Assembly: GCA_023229575.1 (NCBI GenBank)
Contig: JALNYZ010000007.1
Location: 62,001-126,000 of the forward strand
Length of the DNA stretch: 64,000 nucleotides
Source of the DNA: Prolixibacteraceae bacterium
Lineage (GTDB): Bacteria; Bacteroidota; Bacteroidia; Bacteroidales; Prolixibacteraceae
Reading direction: 5' to 3'
The stretch's first letter is position 1. Every line of letters begins with the position of its first letter. Position numbers and translations under genes: made by a program. Of the stretch, positions 7,527-14,907 are shown piece by piece. The notes below the pieces were generated by a model that saw only the letters and a program-made list of their open reading frames with translations, ran no database searches and had not been told where the DNA came from.

Positions 7527-8828
7527 TTACTTCTTAATCACTTTCTTATACCCGTAAACAGATGTAGCGCCCAATTCCTCTTCGATGCGAAGCAACTGGT
7601 TGTATTTGGCCATCCTGTCGGAACGGCTGAGTGATCCTGTTTTGATCTGACCTGCGTTTGTAGCTACCGCGATGTCGGCGATGGTGGCATCTTCTGTTTC
7701 ACCCGAGCGGTGAGAGGTAACGCTGGTGTATCCTGCACGGTGGGCCATTTCGATGGCATCCAGGGTTTCGGTCAAAGTTCCGATCTGGTTTACCTTGATC
7801 AGGATAGAGTTGGCGGCACCCAGTTCGATACCTTTTTGCAGGTATTCTACGTTGGTTACGAACAGGTCGTCTCCAACAAGCTGGCATTTGTCGCCCAGTT
7901 TTTCTGTGAGCATAACCCATCCGTCCCAGTCGTTTTCAGAACAACCATCTTCAATAGAGTCAATCGGGAAGTTGGCGACAAGCGAAGCCAGAAATTCCAC
8001 TTGCTCTTTGTTGTTACGTTTTGCACCATTTGGACCTTCGAATTTGGCATAGTTGTAGATGCCATCTTTATAGAATTCGGAAGCTGCACAGTCGAGGCCA
8101 ATCGAGATTTCACCACCCTCTTCGGCGCGGCCAGGTTTGTAGCCGGCGTTTTTGATAGCCAGGATGATGCTGTTCAAGGCATCTTCAGTACCATCCAGTT
8201 TTGGGGCAAAACCACCTTCATCACCCACTGCGGTGCTGAGGTTACGGTCGTGCAATACTTTTTTGAGGCTGTGGAAAACCTCGGCGCCCATGCGCAATGC
8301 TTCGCGGAAGGATGAGGCGCCGATCGGGCGGATCATAAATTCCTGGAAAGCAATAGGGGCATCGGAGTGGGAACCACCGTTGATGATGTTCATCATTGGT
8401 ACCGGCAAAGTTTTTGCATTCACACCACCAATGTAACGGTAAAGCGGCATTTCAAGATAAGCAGCGGCGGCTTTGGCAACAGCCAGTGAGACCCCAAGAA
8501 TCGCATTGGCGCCCAATTTGGATTTGGTTTTAGTCCCGTCGAGGGCAATCAGTGCATGATCAAGGGCTACCTGGTTAAGGGCGCTCATTCCGACAACATG
8601 CTCTGCAATTACTGTGTTGACATTTTCTACGGCTTTCAAAACGCCTTTGCCAAGGTATCTTTTCTTGTCCCCGTCGCGAAGCTCAATTGCCTCGTTTTCT
8701 CCGGTTGATGCTCCGGATGGAACTGCTGCACGGCCAACAAAACCGCTTTCAAGGGTTACTTCTACTTCTACGGTCGGGTTACCGCGTGAATCCAGAATTT
8801 CTCTTCCAACGACTTTACTTATTAACAT
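7527..8828 (-). CDS. eno: enolase
   Basis: A 433-residue enolase that converts 2-phosphoglycerate to phosphoenolpyruvate in glycolysis (cytoplasm). Full family length, with the N-terminal VVGREILDSRGNPTVEVEV, the loop PSGASTGENEA, the metal ligands in GLDCAASEF, SIEDGCSENDW and LVGDDLFVTN, and the C-terminal SHRSGETEDATIADIAVA signature with the catalytic lysine in LIKVNQIGTLTE. It is monocistronic: a terminator follows the stop, and another (8991-9026) separates it from the upstream gene. Confidence 0.97.
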   Translation of the reverse strand: MLISKVVGREILDSRGNPTVEVEVTLESGFVGRAAVPSGASTGENEAIELRDGDKKRYLGKGVLKAVENVNTVIAEHVVGMSALNQVALDHALIALDGTKTKSKLGANAILGVSLAVAKAAAAYLEMPLYRYIGGVNAKTLPVPMMNIINGGSHSDAPIAFQEFMIRPIGASSFREALRMGAEVFHSLKKVLHDRNLSTAVGDEGGFAPKLDGTEDALNSIILAIKNAGYKPGRAEEGGEISIGLDCAASEFYKDGIYNYAKFEGPNGAKRNNKEQVEFLASLVANFPIDSIEDGCSENDWDGWVMLTEKLGDKCQLVGDDLFVTNVEYLQKGIELGAANSILIKVNQIGTLTETLDAIEMAHRAGYTSVTSHRSGETEDATIADIAVATNAGQIKTGSLSRSDRMAKYNQLLRIEEELGATSVYGYKKVIKK

Positions 8829-8990
8829 TTTGTGTGATATTTAAGTGATACAATCTGTTCGTTACCTGAATGATAACTGATTTTTTGATAAAAACCGCAC
8901 AAAGTTAGTGAAAGTGTCAGAAATGTAAATCAAACACCTGGGCTATGGGTAAATTGTTAATGTAAAAATCATGTTGAGGAATAAAAGAGT

Positions 8991-9026
8991 GAGACCCCTT
9001 TCACCGTATCCGGAAGAAGGGGTCTC
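8991..9026 (-). terminator. intrinsic terminator after the carboxypeptidase-regulatory-like gene
   Basis: GAGACCCCTT (8991-9000) and AAGGGGTCTC (9017-9026) form a perfect 10-bp stem. Read on the minus strand it is followed by ACTCTTTTATT, and it lies 27 bases beyond the stop at 9053. Confidence 0.85.
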
Positions 9027-9052
9027 TTGATGTTCGCTTTTACTATTACTTA

Positions 9053-10345
9053 TTAATTGTACTTCATCTTTCGTTGAATCTTCCTGATGGCCTGTTCAAT
9101 TGACTTTTCAGGTTCGATTACGTTGTAGACTCCCCAGAATTCGGGATCTGCAAAACCCGAGACTTCGTCCATCATGACCACATAGGGTTTCAGCCGGTCG
9201 GTGGGTTTGGCGTTCTTAACCGGACTCTTGGTCCAGTCGGTGACAGCCATCTCGATCGTACTTGCATAATGGGTGTTAAAAAGCCTTTTCTTCCATTCAA
9301 TTTTGAAGATGATCTCTGCCCTGGAGTATCCGAAGAACCATTTTCCTCCCTTTTCACGGTAGTTCACCTGATAGGTTGCCTCGGTTGGATAGACTTTTGC
9401 ACCCATCGGTTTTTTACGGATAAACAGGTCGGAAGCAGCAAACTTATCCTCGACGTTAAGGCTAAAAGTGGCACTGATGATGGCCAGACTTTCGGTATCC
9501 ACATACAACTTGCCATAATACAACGGTTCTTTCGAATTAGCATTTTGCTTAAAATCTATCACATACATCAGTCTGTCGCCGATTTTGGAAATATTCTCAA
9601 TGGTGAAATCGTAGTTTTTCATCATCTCTTCTGTGAACACCATCTCGGGGTTTTTCATGATATCGAGCAATACCGAGGTATAGGGGCCGCCTTGCAACTT
9701 GAAGGTAATGGTATCCAACCTGGTATAATCTGTGCTCTTTCTCCCTTTGGAAAGCTCAATCTGATCAGATCTGCCTGACAAGCAAGGCTGCTTGTAAAGG
9801 TCCAAAACGGCCTCTGAAAGGGAGACATAAGTCTTGTTCTTTTTAATCGTTTCACGGTAGAAAACAATCATTTTGTTTTGATCCTGGCTGTAATTCTGGG
9901 CCCTCTGGTTCATGATGGCGCTCATGAGCATATCCGGGTCCCTGGGATGAACGCTGATTGTGCTAAGGGTTACTGTCAGCAATTCAAGTTCGATGCGGTT
10001 CCTTTCCGGTTTGAGAACTGTAAGGCTGAGAATTTTGTCTTTGTGTCCGAGATAAGAGACAACCACATTGCCTGTAGCCAGGTTGAGTGGTACTTTGAAT
10101 GAAAATTCACCTTCGCTGTTGGCTACCGTTGAAAGGTTGGTCCCCTCCAGGGTCATTGTTGCAAAACCCAAGGCTTTGCGTGATTCCATATCAATCACAG
10201 AACCTTTGAATTGCTTGTATTTAAGTGAATCGGCTGTATTGATAAAATTTGCTTCAGCCTTCAATCCAATGCACAAAATAACAATCAACATAAGCAATAT
10301 CCCATGAATGTGATTGTTGCAACGGGATTTAATTTGCGTTTTCAT
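9053..10345 (-). CDS. secreted carboxypeptidase-regulatory-like domain protein
   Basis: A 430-residue protein with an N-terminal hydrophobic export segment (ILLMLIVILCIGLKAEA). A CarboxypepD_reg-like beta-sandwich follows at about residues 45-125 (FKGSVIDMESRKALGFATMT, GEFSFKVP, VVVSYLGHKDKILSL), as in TonB-dependent receptors and related Bacteroidota outer-membrane proteins. The remaining 300 residues look like beta-strand-rich, uncharacterised sequence and do not show a TonB-dependent barrel. It is probably a periplasmic or outer-membrane protein of unknown function. It is transcribed alone, divergently from the patatin gene, and ends in a strong terminator. Confidence 0.75.
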   Translation of the reverse strand: MKTQIKSRCNNHIHGILLMLIVILCIGLKAEANFINTADSLKYKQFKGSVIDMESRKALGFATMTLEGTNLSTVANSEGEFSFKVPLNLATGNVVVSYLGHKDKILSLTVLKPERNRIELELLTVTLSTISVHPRDPDMLMSAIMNQRAQNYSQDQNKMIVFYRETIKKNKTYVSLSEAVLDLYKQPCLSGRSDQIELSKGRKSTDYTRLDTITFKLQGGPYTSVLLDIMKNPEMVFTEEMMKNYDFTIENISKIGDRLMYVIDFKQNANSKEPLYYGKLYVDTESLAIISATFSLNVEDKFAASDLFIRKKPMGAKVYPTEATYQVNYREKGGKWFFGYSRAEIIFKIEWKKRLFNTHYASTIEMAVTDWTKSPVKNAKPTDRLKPYVVMMDEVSGFADPEFWGVYNVIEPEKSIEQAIRKIQRKMKYN

Positions 10346-10588
10346 TTTGAAAAGAATTAAAGTTAATGAATGACTATCAAAAATTTTCAGAATTTACCTG
10401 GTTCAAATGGTCATGAAATACAGTAGGGAATGTTGATTTCCCTGTTCCGGCCCCATCACACTTTTGCCCTCTATTTTCAAGACAGTTAAACCTCAATTTA
10501 CCCCTACTTAATTTAATAATAAAATAACTTTTTGTTAGGGAATTTCATCATACTAATTGTTATGTTCATACAGCAATTCCATTCGCGG

Positions 10589-12760
10589 ATGAAAAGATTG
10601 ATTATTACAGTAATTTACTTCTGCTTTGCCTTTTATCTTTTTGGGCAAGCGGCCAGCACCAAGCCAAAAATCGGACTGGTTTTATCGGGTGGGGGCGCCA
10701 AGGGATTTGCCCATGTTGGTGTGTTGAAAGTTTTGGAAGAAGCAAAAATTCCAATAGATTACATTGCCGGAACAAGTATCGGGAGTATCGTTGGCGGTAT
10801 TTATGCCTGCGGATATGATGCAGCTACCCTCGAAAAAATTGTCAAGAGGCAGGATTGGGGCACTTTGCTGAGCAATGAATACAAACCTGAGTTTGTAACC
10901 CCTTTCGATAAAATGGATGAGTCGAGGTACAATGTAAGTTTCCCGTTCGATCAGAAGAAACTTAACCTCTCCAATGGCGTGCTCAATGGTCAGAATGCCA
11001 TGGAATTATTCTCTTATCTCACCATTGGTTTTCATGAAGTGTACGATTTTTCCAAACTCCCCATTCCATTTCTTTGCATTGCAACTGATCTGACAAGCGG
11101 TGAAGAGGTGGTGCTCGACAAGGGATATCTTCCCAAGGCCATGCGGGCCAGCATGTCTATCCCCGCTGCCTTTGCCTCGACCGAAATCAACGGCCAGATG
11201 CTGGTAGATGGGGGGATTGTCAACAATTATCCTGTTGACAGGGCACTCCGGATGGGGGCAAACATCATCATTGGCGTCGACATCATGGATAGTTTAATGA
11301 CCCCCGAAGATTTGAAAGGGATCCCGGAGGTGGTATCCCAAATGATGAATTTCATGGGCAGGCAGAAAAGCAATCAAAATGCAAAGAGGGTCGATTTCTA
11401 TATTCGCCCTTACATTCATGGCTACTCAGCTGCCAGTTTCAATTCAGAAACAGCAGAAATACTTATTAAGCGGGGAGAAGAAGCGGCCCGCCGGGTGTTG
11501 CCGAAACTAATACGATTGAGGGATTCGCTCCGGTTGGTGGCGAAACCACAAACCATCCATCACCTTATTAACAAAGACACAACCCTTGTTATCAGTCAGA
11601 TTGAAGTGACAGGAACAGATCGTGCCAAAATTGCTTTCTACCTTGGCCAAACCGGGATCAAACGCGATCAGCGTGTTACCCTTGAGCATTTGAAGAATGG
11701 TATTTCACGACTTTACTCTACCGGAAATTATGAATATGTGAACTACCAGCTCGTAGGGAACAAAAAGAAAACCCTGAAGGTCGAGGTTAAGGAACGCAAA
11801 AACAACATGGTCAATGCCGGATTACACTACGACTCTGATTTGAGATCGGCCATGTTGATCAACATAACCATCAGAAACCAGAATTTTTTTGGATCGAGGC
11901 TATCCATGGATGCAAAACTTTCACAATATCCGATGTTTTCTGGTCAATATTCGATTGATCGGGGATGGAAGCCTGGTTTTTATTCTAAGTTGATGTATGT
12001 GGCAGATCGCTATTACCGCTATTCAGCGGGAAAGAAAACCGCTGAAATAGAGATGTCGCTGCTCAATTTACAGTTGGCAGCCCATTCTTTCATCACCGAT
12101 GCCACCAGATTTACTTTGGGCGCTTCAATGGACAGTTATAAATTAGGCTCTGCCATTGGTGATACTACAGGTTACAATATTACGAACAAAACCTTCTTCA
12201 ACCTTTTTGCCAAAATAGAACACAACAGGATGGACAAAATTTACTTTCCGACCAAAGGAACAAATGTTAGTGGTGGCGCTAAATTTTTGCTCAACAACGG
12301 GAACAACAATCCTATCCTTATCGGGGATTTCTCTTTCAAAAGGGCCCGTTCTGTTTCTGATCGGATTACCCTCCTCTATTCTCTCAATAGCAGGCTTATT
12401 TTCGGTAAAGAAGAATCCTATTTCCACAGGTCCTTTTTGGGAGGTGTCCAACAGACCAATTACATGGAAAACAACATGCCATTCAATGGTTTGCACAGGA
12501 TGGAGATCAATACAGGCAGTGTTGGGGCGGCACGACTGGAGGCCAGACTGCGGTTGTGGGAGAAAATATACATCTCTGCCGTAGGCGATTTCGGTATGTA
12601 CAGCGAAGAAAACCTTATGCTGACCAATCAAAAGACCATCTACGGTTTCGGTTTAAACGGGGCCTTTGACAGTGTAGTTGGACCAATTGAATTAAACCTG
12701 AGCTTCACAAACTTTAACAAAGACATTATTCCATTCCTCTCACTGGGATATTGGTTTTGA
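10589..12760 (+). CDS. patatin-like phospholipase with BamA-type C-terminal barrel (PlpD-like)
   Basis: I choose the ATG at 10589 because it opens a normal signal peptide (MKRLIITVIYFCFAFYLFGQ); a longer frame from a TTG at 10532 adds an unlikely 19 residues. The 723-residue protein has a patatin domain with the oxyanion motif GGGAKG (34-39), the nucleophile in GTSIG (Ser63) and the catalytic Asp in VDGGIVNNYPV. A POTRA-like stretch follows (ISQIEVTGTDRAKI...LKNGISRLYSTGNYEYVNYQL), then an Omp85-type beta-barrel ending in aromatic residues (LGYWF). PlpD-type proteins are type Vd autotransporters that expose or release the lipase. It is followed after 56 bp by dacB. Confidence 0.9.
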   Translation: MKRLIITVIYFCFAFYLFGQAASTKPKIGLVLSGGGAKGFAHVGVLKVLEEAKIPIDYIAGTSIGSIVGGIYACGYDAATLEKIVKRQDWGTLLSNEYKPEFVTPFDKMDESRYNVSFPFDQKKLNLSNGVLNGQNAMELFSYLTIGFHEVYDFSKLPIPFLCIATDLTSGEEVVLDKGYLPKAMRASMSIPAAFASTEINGQMLVDGGIVNNYPVDRALRMGANIIIGVDIMDSLMTPEDLKGIPEVVSQMMNFMGRQKSNQNAKRVDFYIRPYIHGYSAASFNSETAEILIKRGEEAARRVLPKLIRLRDSLRLVAKPQTIHHLINKDTTLVISQIEVTGTDRAKIAFYLGQTGIKRDQRVTLEHLKNGISRLYSTGNYEYVNYQLVGNKKKTLKVEVKERKNNMVNAGLHYDSDLRSAMLINITIRNQNFFGSRLSMDAKLSQYPMFSGQYSIDRGWKPGFYSKLMYVADRYYRYSAGKKTAEIEMSLLNLQLAAHSFITDATRFTLGASMDSYKLGSAIGDTTGYNITNKTFFNLFAKIEHNRMDKIYFPTKGTNVSGGAKFLLNNGNNNPILIGDFSFKRARSVSDRITLLYSLNSRLIFGKEESYFHRSFLGGVQQTNYMENNMPFNGLHRMEINTGSVGAARLEARLRLWEKIYISAVGDFGMYSEENLMLTNQKTIYGFGLNGAFDSVVGPIELNLSFTNFNKDIIPFLSLGYWF

Positions 12761-12785
12761 AATTTCTTTCTCTGACAGTGTTTTT

Positions 12786-12810
12786 TATCTTTGTATAAAT
12801 ACCAAAGATA
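12786..12810 (+). promoter_or_regulatory. candidate -7 element with overlapping inverted repeat before dacB
   Basis: TATCTTTG (12786-12793) fits TAnnTTTG and is mirrored by CAAAGATA (12803-12810), an 8-bp perfect inverted repeat 7 bases before the dacB start. A -33 TTTG at the right distance is not evident, so this could be either a promoter or an operator-like site. Confidence 0.4.
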
Positions 12811-12816
12811 TTTATT

Positions 12817-14247
12817 ATGCGGCCTTTATCCCTCTTCTTCCTGCTTTTCTGTACTTTGCTTCAGTCTTTAACCGCACAAAAGAATTCTGTCGGCCACTTT
12901 TTCAATGCCAAAAATCTATCCACGGCATCTTATTGTATTTATGCCATTGATGCCCGAACCGGAGATCTGCTTATTGAATCAGATCAGAAAAGCCTCTCTT
13001 CTGCCTCGGTGATGAAACTTTTCACCACAGCCGTTGCTTTGGAAATCCTCGGTCCCGATTTTACCTTTTCGACATCTCTATATTATTCGGGAAACTTTGA
13101 CCCTCAAGATGGCACATTAACCGGGAATCTCATCCTGAGGGGGGGGGGCGATCCTGCTTTCTACTCCTCCTTTTTCGAGGATCACTACAAGGATTGCATG
13201 TCTAAATGGGTCGCTTATCTGAAAAAGAGTGGGATCAGAAAGATCAAAGGCAATCTTTTGCTCGATCTCTCAGCCCTTGGGCAGGCCTCCATTCCGGGTG
13301 GCTGGGCATGGGACGACATTGGGAATTATTACGGCGCCGGAGTCTCGGCCATCACTTACCAGGATAACCTTTACAACATCCATTTCTCCTCATCCAAAAC
13401 ATTCGGTGTAAAACCTGCAATCAAATCAATTGATCCTGAGATACCGGGCCTCATTTTGGACAACAATGTGACCTCTTCGGCCGAAGCCGGAGATCATACC
13501 ATTGTTTATGGTGCACCCGGATCCATGCACCAAACCATCGAAGGAACGATACCTGCCGATCAAACCGATTTTGTAATTAAGGCTGCGATGCCTGATCCGC
13601 CCCAAATTGCAGGACATGCCCTTATTAAGAAATTGAAAGAAGAGGGCATCGATTTTTATGGAGTTGCTTTCAAATTGGCTGAAGATGATAAAAGTCCCAG
13701 GACCCTGGTGGGCACCCAACTCTCTCCTCCCTTGAAGGATCTGATAGTCCCATTGAACAAGGAGAGTCTCAATTTGTATGCAGAGCACCTTTTATGCGAG
13801 ATTGGCAGGAAATATTCAGGAGAACCCTCAAGGGCCAAAGGACTGGAAGCCTATCATAAGTTTTGTCTGGACAAGGGAATCGACTCCCGTGGATTCTTCC
13901 CGGCAGACGGGAGCGGTCTGACAAGAAGCAATGCCATGACATCCAAAATGATAGTCGAAACGATGAAATTTCTTTACGACGGACCAAACAGGATGATCTT
14001 TCTGAATGCTTTACCAATTGCCGGGGTTGATGGTACGCTTCGAAATTCGTTCAAGGGTACTCCGCTCGAAAAAAATGTCACTGCCAAGACTGGATCAATG
14101 GCTCACGTCAGAAGCATTGCCGGCTTGATGAGGAGCAAAAGCAACAAAACGATTCTGTTTGCCATCCTGATCAATAACTTCGACCTCAAATCGAAGGAAG
14201 TATCTAAGTTGTTGGAATCCATGCTGTTGTCGTTTTATAATGACTAA
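12817..14247 (+). CDS. dacB: D-alanyl-D-alanine carboxypeptidase/endopeptidase, PBP4 (S13) family
   Basis: A 476-residue periplasmic penicillin-binding protein that trims or cleaves peptidoglycan peptide stems. A signal peptide (MRPLSLFFLLFCTLLQSLTAQ) precedes the S13 motifs: SASVMKLFTTAVALEILG (SxxK nucleophile), SLNLYAEHLL (SxN) and AKTGSMAHVRSIAG (KTG). The FFPADGSGLTRSNAMT block before the KTG box is also typical. Length and motif spacing are complete, so it should be active. It follows the patatin gene on the same strand with a 56-bp gap holding a possible promoter. Confidence 0.93.
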   Translation: MRPLSLFFLLFCTLLQSLTAQKNSVGHFFNAKNLSTASYCIYAIDARTGDLLIESDQKSLSSASVMKLFTTAVALEILGPDFTFSTSLYYSGNFDPQDGTLTGNLILRGGGDPAFYSSFFEDHYKDCMSKWVAYLKKSGIRKIKGNLLLDLSALGQASIPGGWAWDDIGNYYGAGVSAITYQDNLYNIHFSSSKTFGVKPAIKSIDPEIPGLILDNNVTSSAEAGDHTIVYGAPGSMHQTIEGTIPADQTDFVIKAAMPDPPQIAGHALIKKLKEEGIDFYGVAFKLAEDDKSPRTLVGTQLSPPLKDLIVPLNKESLNLYAEHLLCEIGRKYSGEPSRAKGLEAYHKFCLDKGIDSRGFFPADGSGLTRSNAMTSKMIVETMKFLYDGPNRMIFLNALPIAGVDGTLRNSFKGTPLEKNVTAKTGSMAHVRSIAGLMRSKSNKTILFAILINNFDLKSKEVSKLLESMLLSFYND

Positions 14248-14280
14248 GAAAAAGAACTTCAGTTGCTAATTAGGATTAAA

Positions 14281-14486
14281 ATTGGCTTGATAGAATGTCA
14301 AGTAGCCATCTCTTCATCCGGAAAACTTCTGTCAAAAAAGCAATATATAGCGCATATTGAATCCATAAGAAAAGAGGTCAACGAAGGAAATTTTATCTTG
14401 CACGATGATATTTCGGAAAATGTGGAATGAGCAACCTTAAAATCAAATGGTCATTCTATGCCAAAAGAAGCTTAGACTCCATATAG
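14281..14486 (+). pseudogene. remnant of a RelE/ParE-type toxin-antitoxin pair
   Basis: A frame ending at 14430 reads SSSGKLLSKKQYIAHIESIR, then about 17 further residues (KEVNEG to the end). It resembles the C-terminal part of Bacteroidota RelE/ParE antitoxins but has no proper start. Its stop overlaps, as ATGA, an ATG at 14427 that opens MSNLKIKWSFYAKRSLDSI, the usual N-terminus of a ParE/RelE toxin, which then hits TAG at 14484. The ATGA overlap and both peptide signatures argue for a decayed module rather than chance. The rest of 14248-14650 shows no other gene. Confidence 0.5.
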
Positions 14487-14657
14487 CTCAAAGTCCTGAG
14501 AAACTAGAGGATGCGTTGGACTGGAATAACCCAACAATATTTCAAATACGAATTTTGAATTTTTGGTTAAAATATTCCATAATTCACAAACCCTCATAAA
14601 AAGAGGATAAAATCCAAGATTTATTAATTATTTAACCTTGATTACTTACAATTTTAT

Positions 14658-14687
14658 TTTGCGGTGATTTTTTTATTGATACTTTTG
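14658..14687 (+). promoter_or_regulatory. candidate promoter of the ilv/leu operon
   Basis: TTTG (14658-14661), 18 bases, then TACTTTTG (14680-14687) fits the Bacteroidota -33/-7 pattern. The -7 word is identical to that of the SRP RNA gene in this window. The predicted start is near 14692-14695, 70 bases before the leader peptide. Confidence 0.65.
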
Positions 14688-14692
14688 TGCCC

Positions 14693-14727
14693 AATGAATA
14701 GCAAAAATCATTGTAGTGCTATTCATT
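14693..14727 (+). promoter_or_regulatory. 11-bp hairpin at the predicted 5' end of the ilv leader RNA
   Basis: AATGAATAGCA (14693-14703) and TGCTATTCATT (14717-14727) are perfectly complementary around a 13-base loop. No T-run follows, so it is not a terminator. Placed at the predicted transcript start, it could stabilise the leader RNA or be a DNA operator. Confidence 0.5.
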
Positions 14728-14762
14728 GAAACATATAAAATAGCTCAAGCGTAAAGAAGTAC

Positions 14763-14825
14763 ATGAAAACATCCTTTGACATTCTCCTCCTCGTGGTCAT
14801 TCTAATTCTCGTCTGTACGGTTTGA
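14763..14825 (+). CDS. Ile/Leu/Val-rich leader peptide of the ilv/leu operon
   Basis: A 20-codon frame, MKTSFDILLLVVILILVCTV, followed by TGA. Residues 7-17 are 11 consecutive branched-chain residues, and 12 of the 20 are Ile, Leu or Val. It lies 34 bases before a perfect 11-bp terminator and 83 bases before ilvD. This is the arrangement by which ribosome stalling at scarce Ile-, Leu- or Val-tRNA prevents termination. I could not identify a clean antiterminator pairing by eye. It is too short for standard gene callers. Confidence 0.85.
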   Translation: MKTSFDILLLVVILILVCTV

Positions 14826-14859
14826 GGGGGTAGAGTCTTTGTGATGACAAAATATAGAT

Positions 14860-14896
14860 GAACCTTTCTCAACATAACGAGAAAGGTTCTTTTTTT
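14860..14896 (+). terminator. attenuator terminator before ilvD
   Basis: GAACCTTTCTC (14860-14870) and GAGAAAGGTTC (14879-14889) form a perfect 11-bp stem with an 8-base loop, followed by seven T (14890-14896). It stands between the leader peptide and ilvD, 11 bases before the ilvD ATG, so it must be read through for the operon to be expressed. Confidence 0.92.
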
Positions 14897-14907
14897 AAAA
14901 CTAAATT

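Noticed and set aside
7710..8315. 201-codon plus-strand frame inside eno
   Set aside because: Antisense shadow of enolase without family resemblance.
10425..10443. AGGGAA-TTCCCT inverted repeat between the divergent genes at 10345 and 10589
   Set aside because: Six-base arms with a 7-base loop are expected by chance in a gap of this size, and no promoter element overlaps it.
10532..10588. TTG start for the patatin gene
   Set aside because: The extension adds 19 residues ahead of a normal signal peptide beginning at the ATG at 10589.
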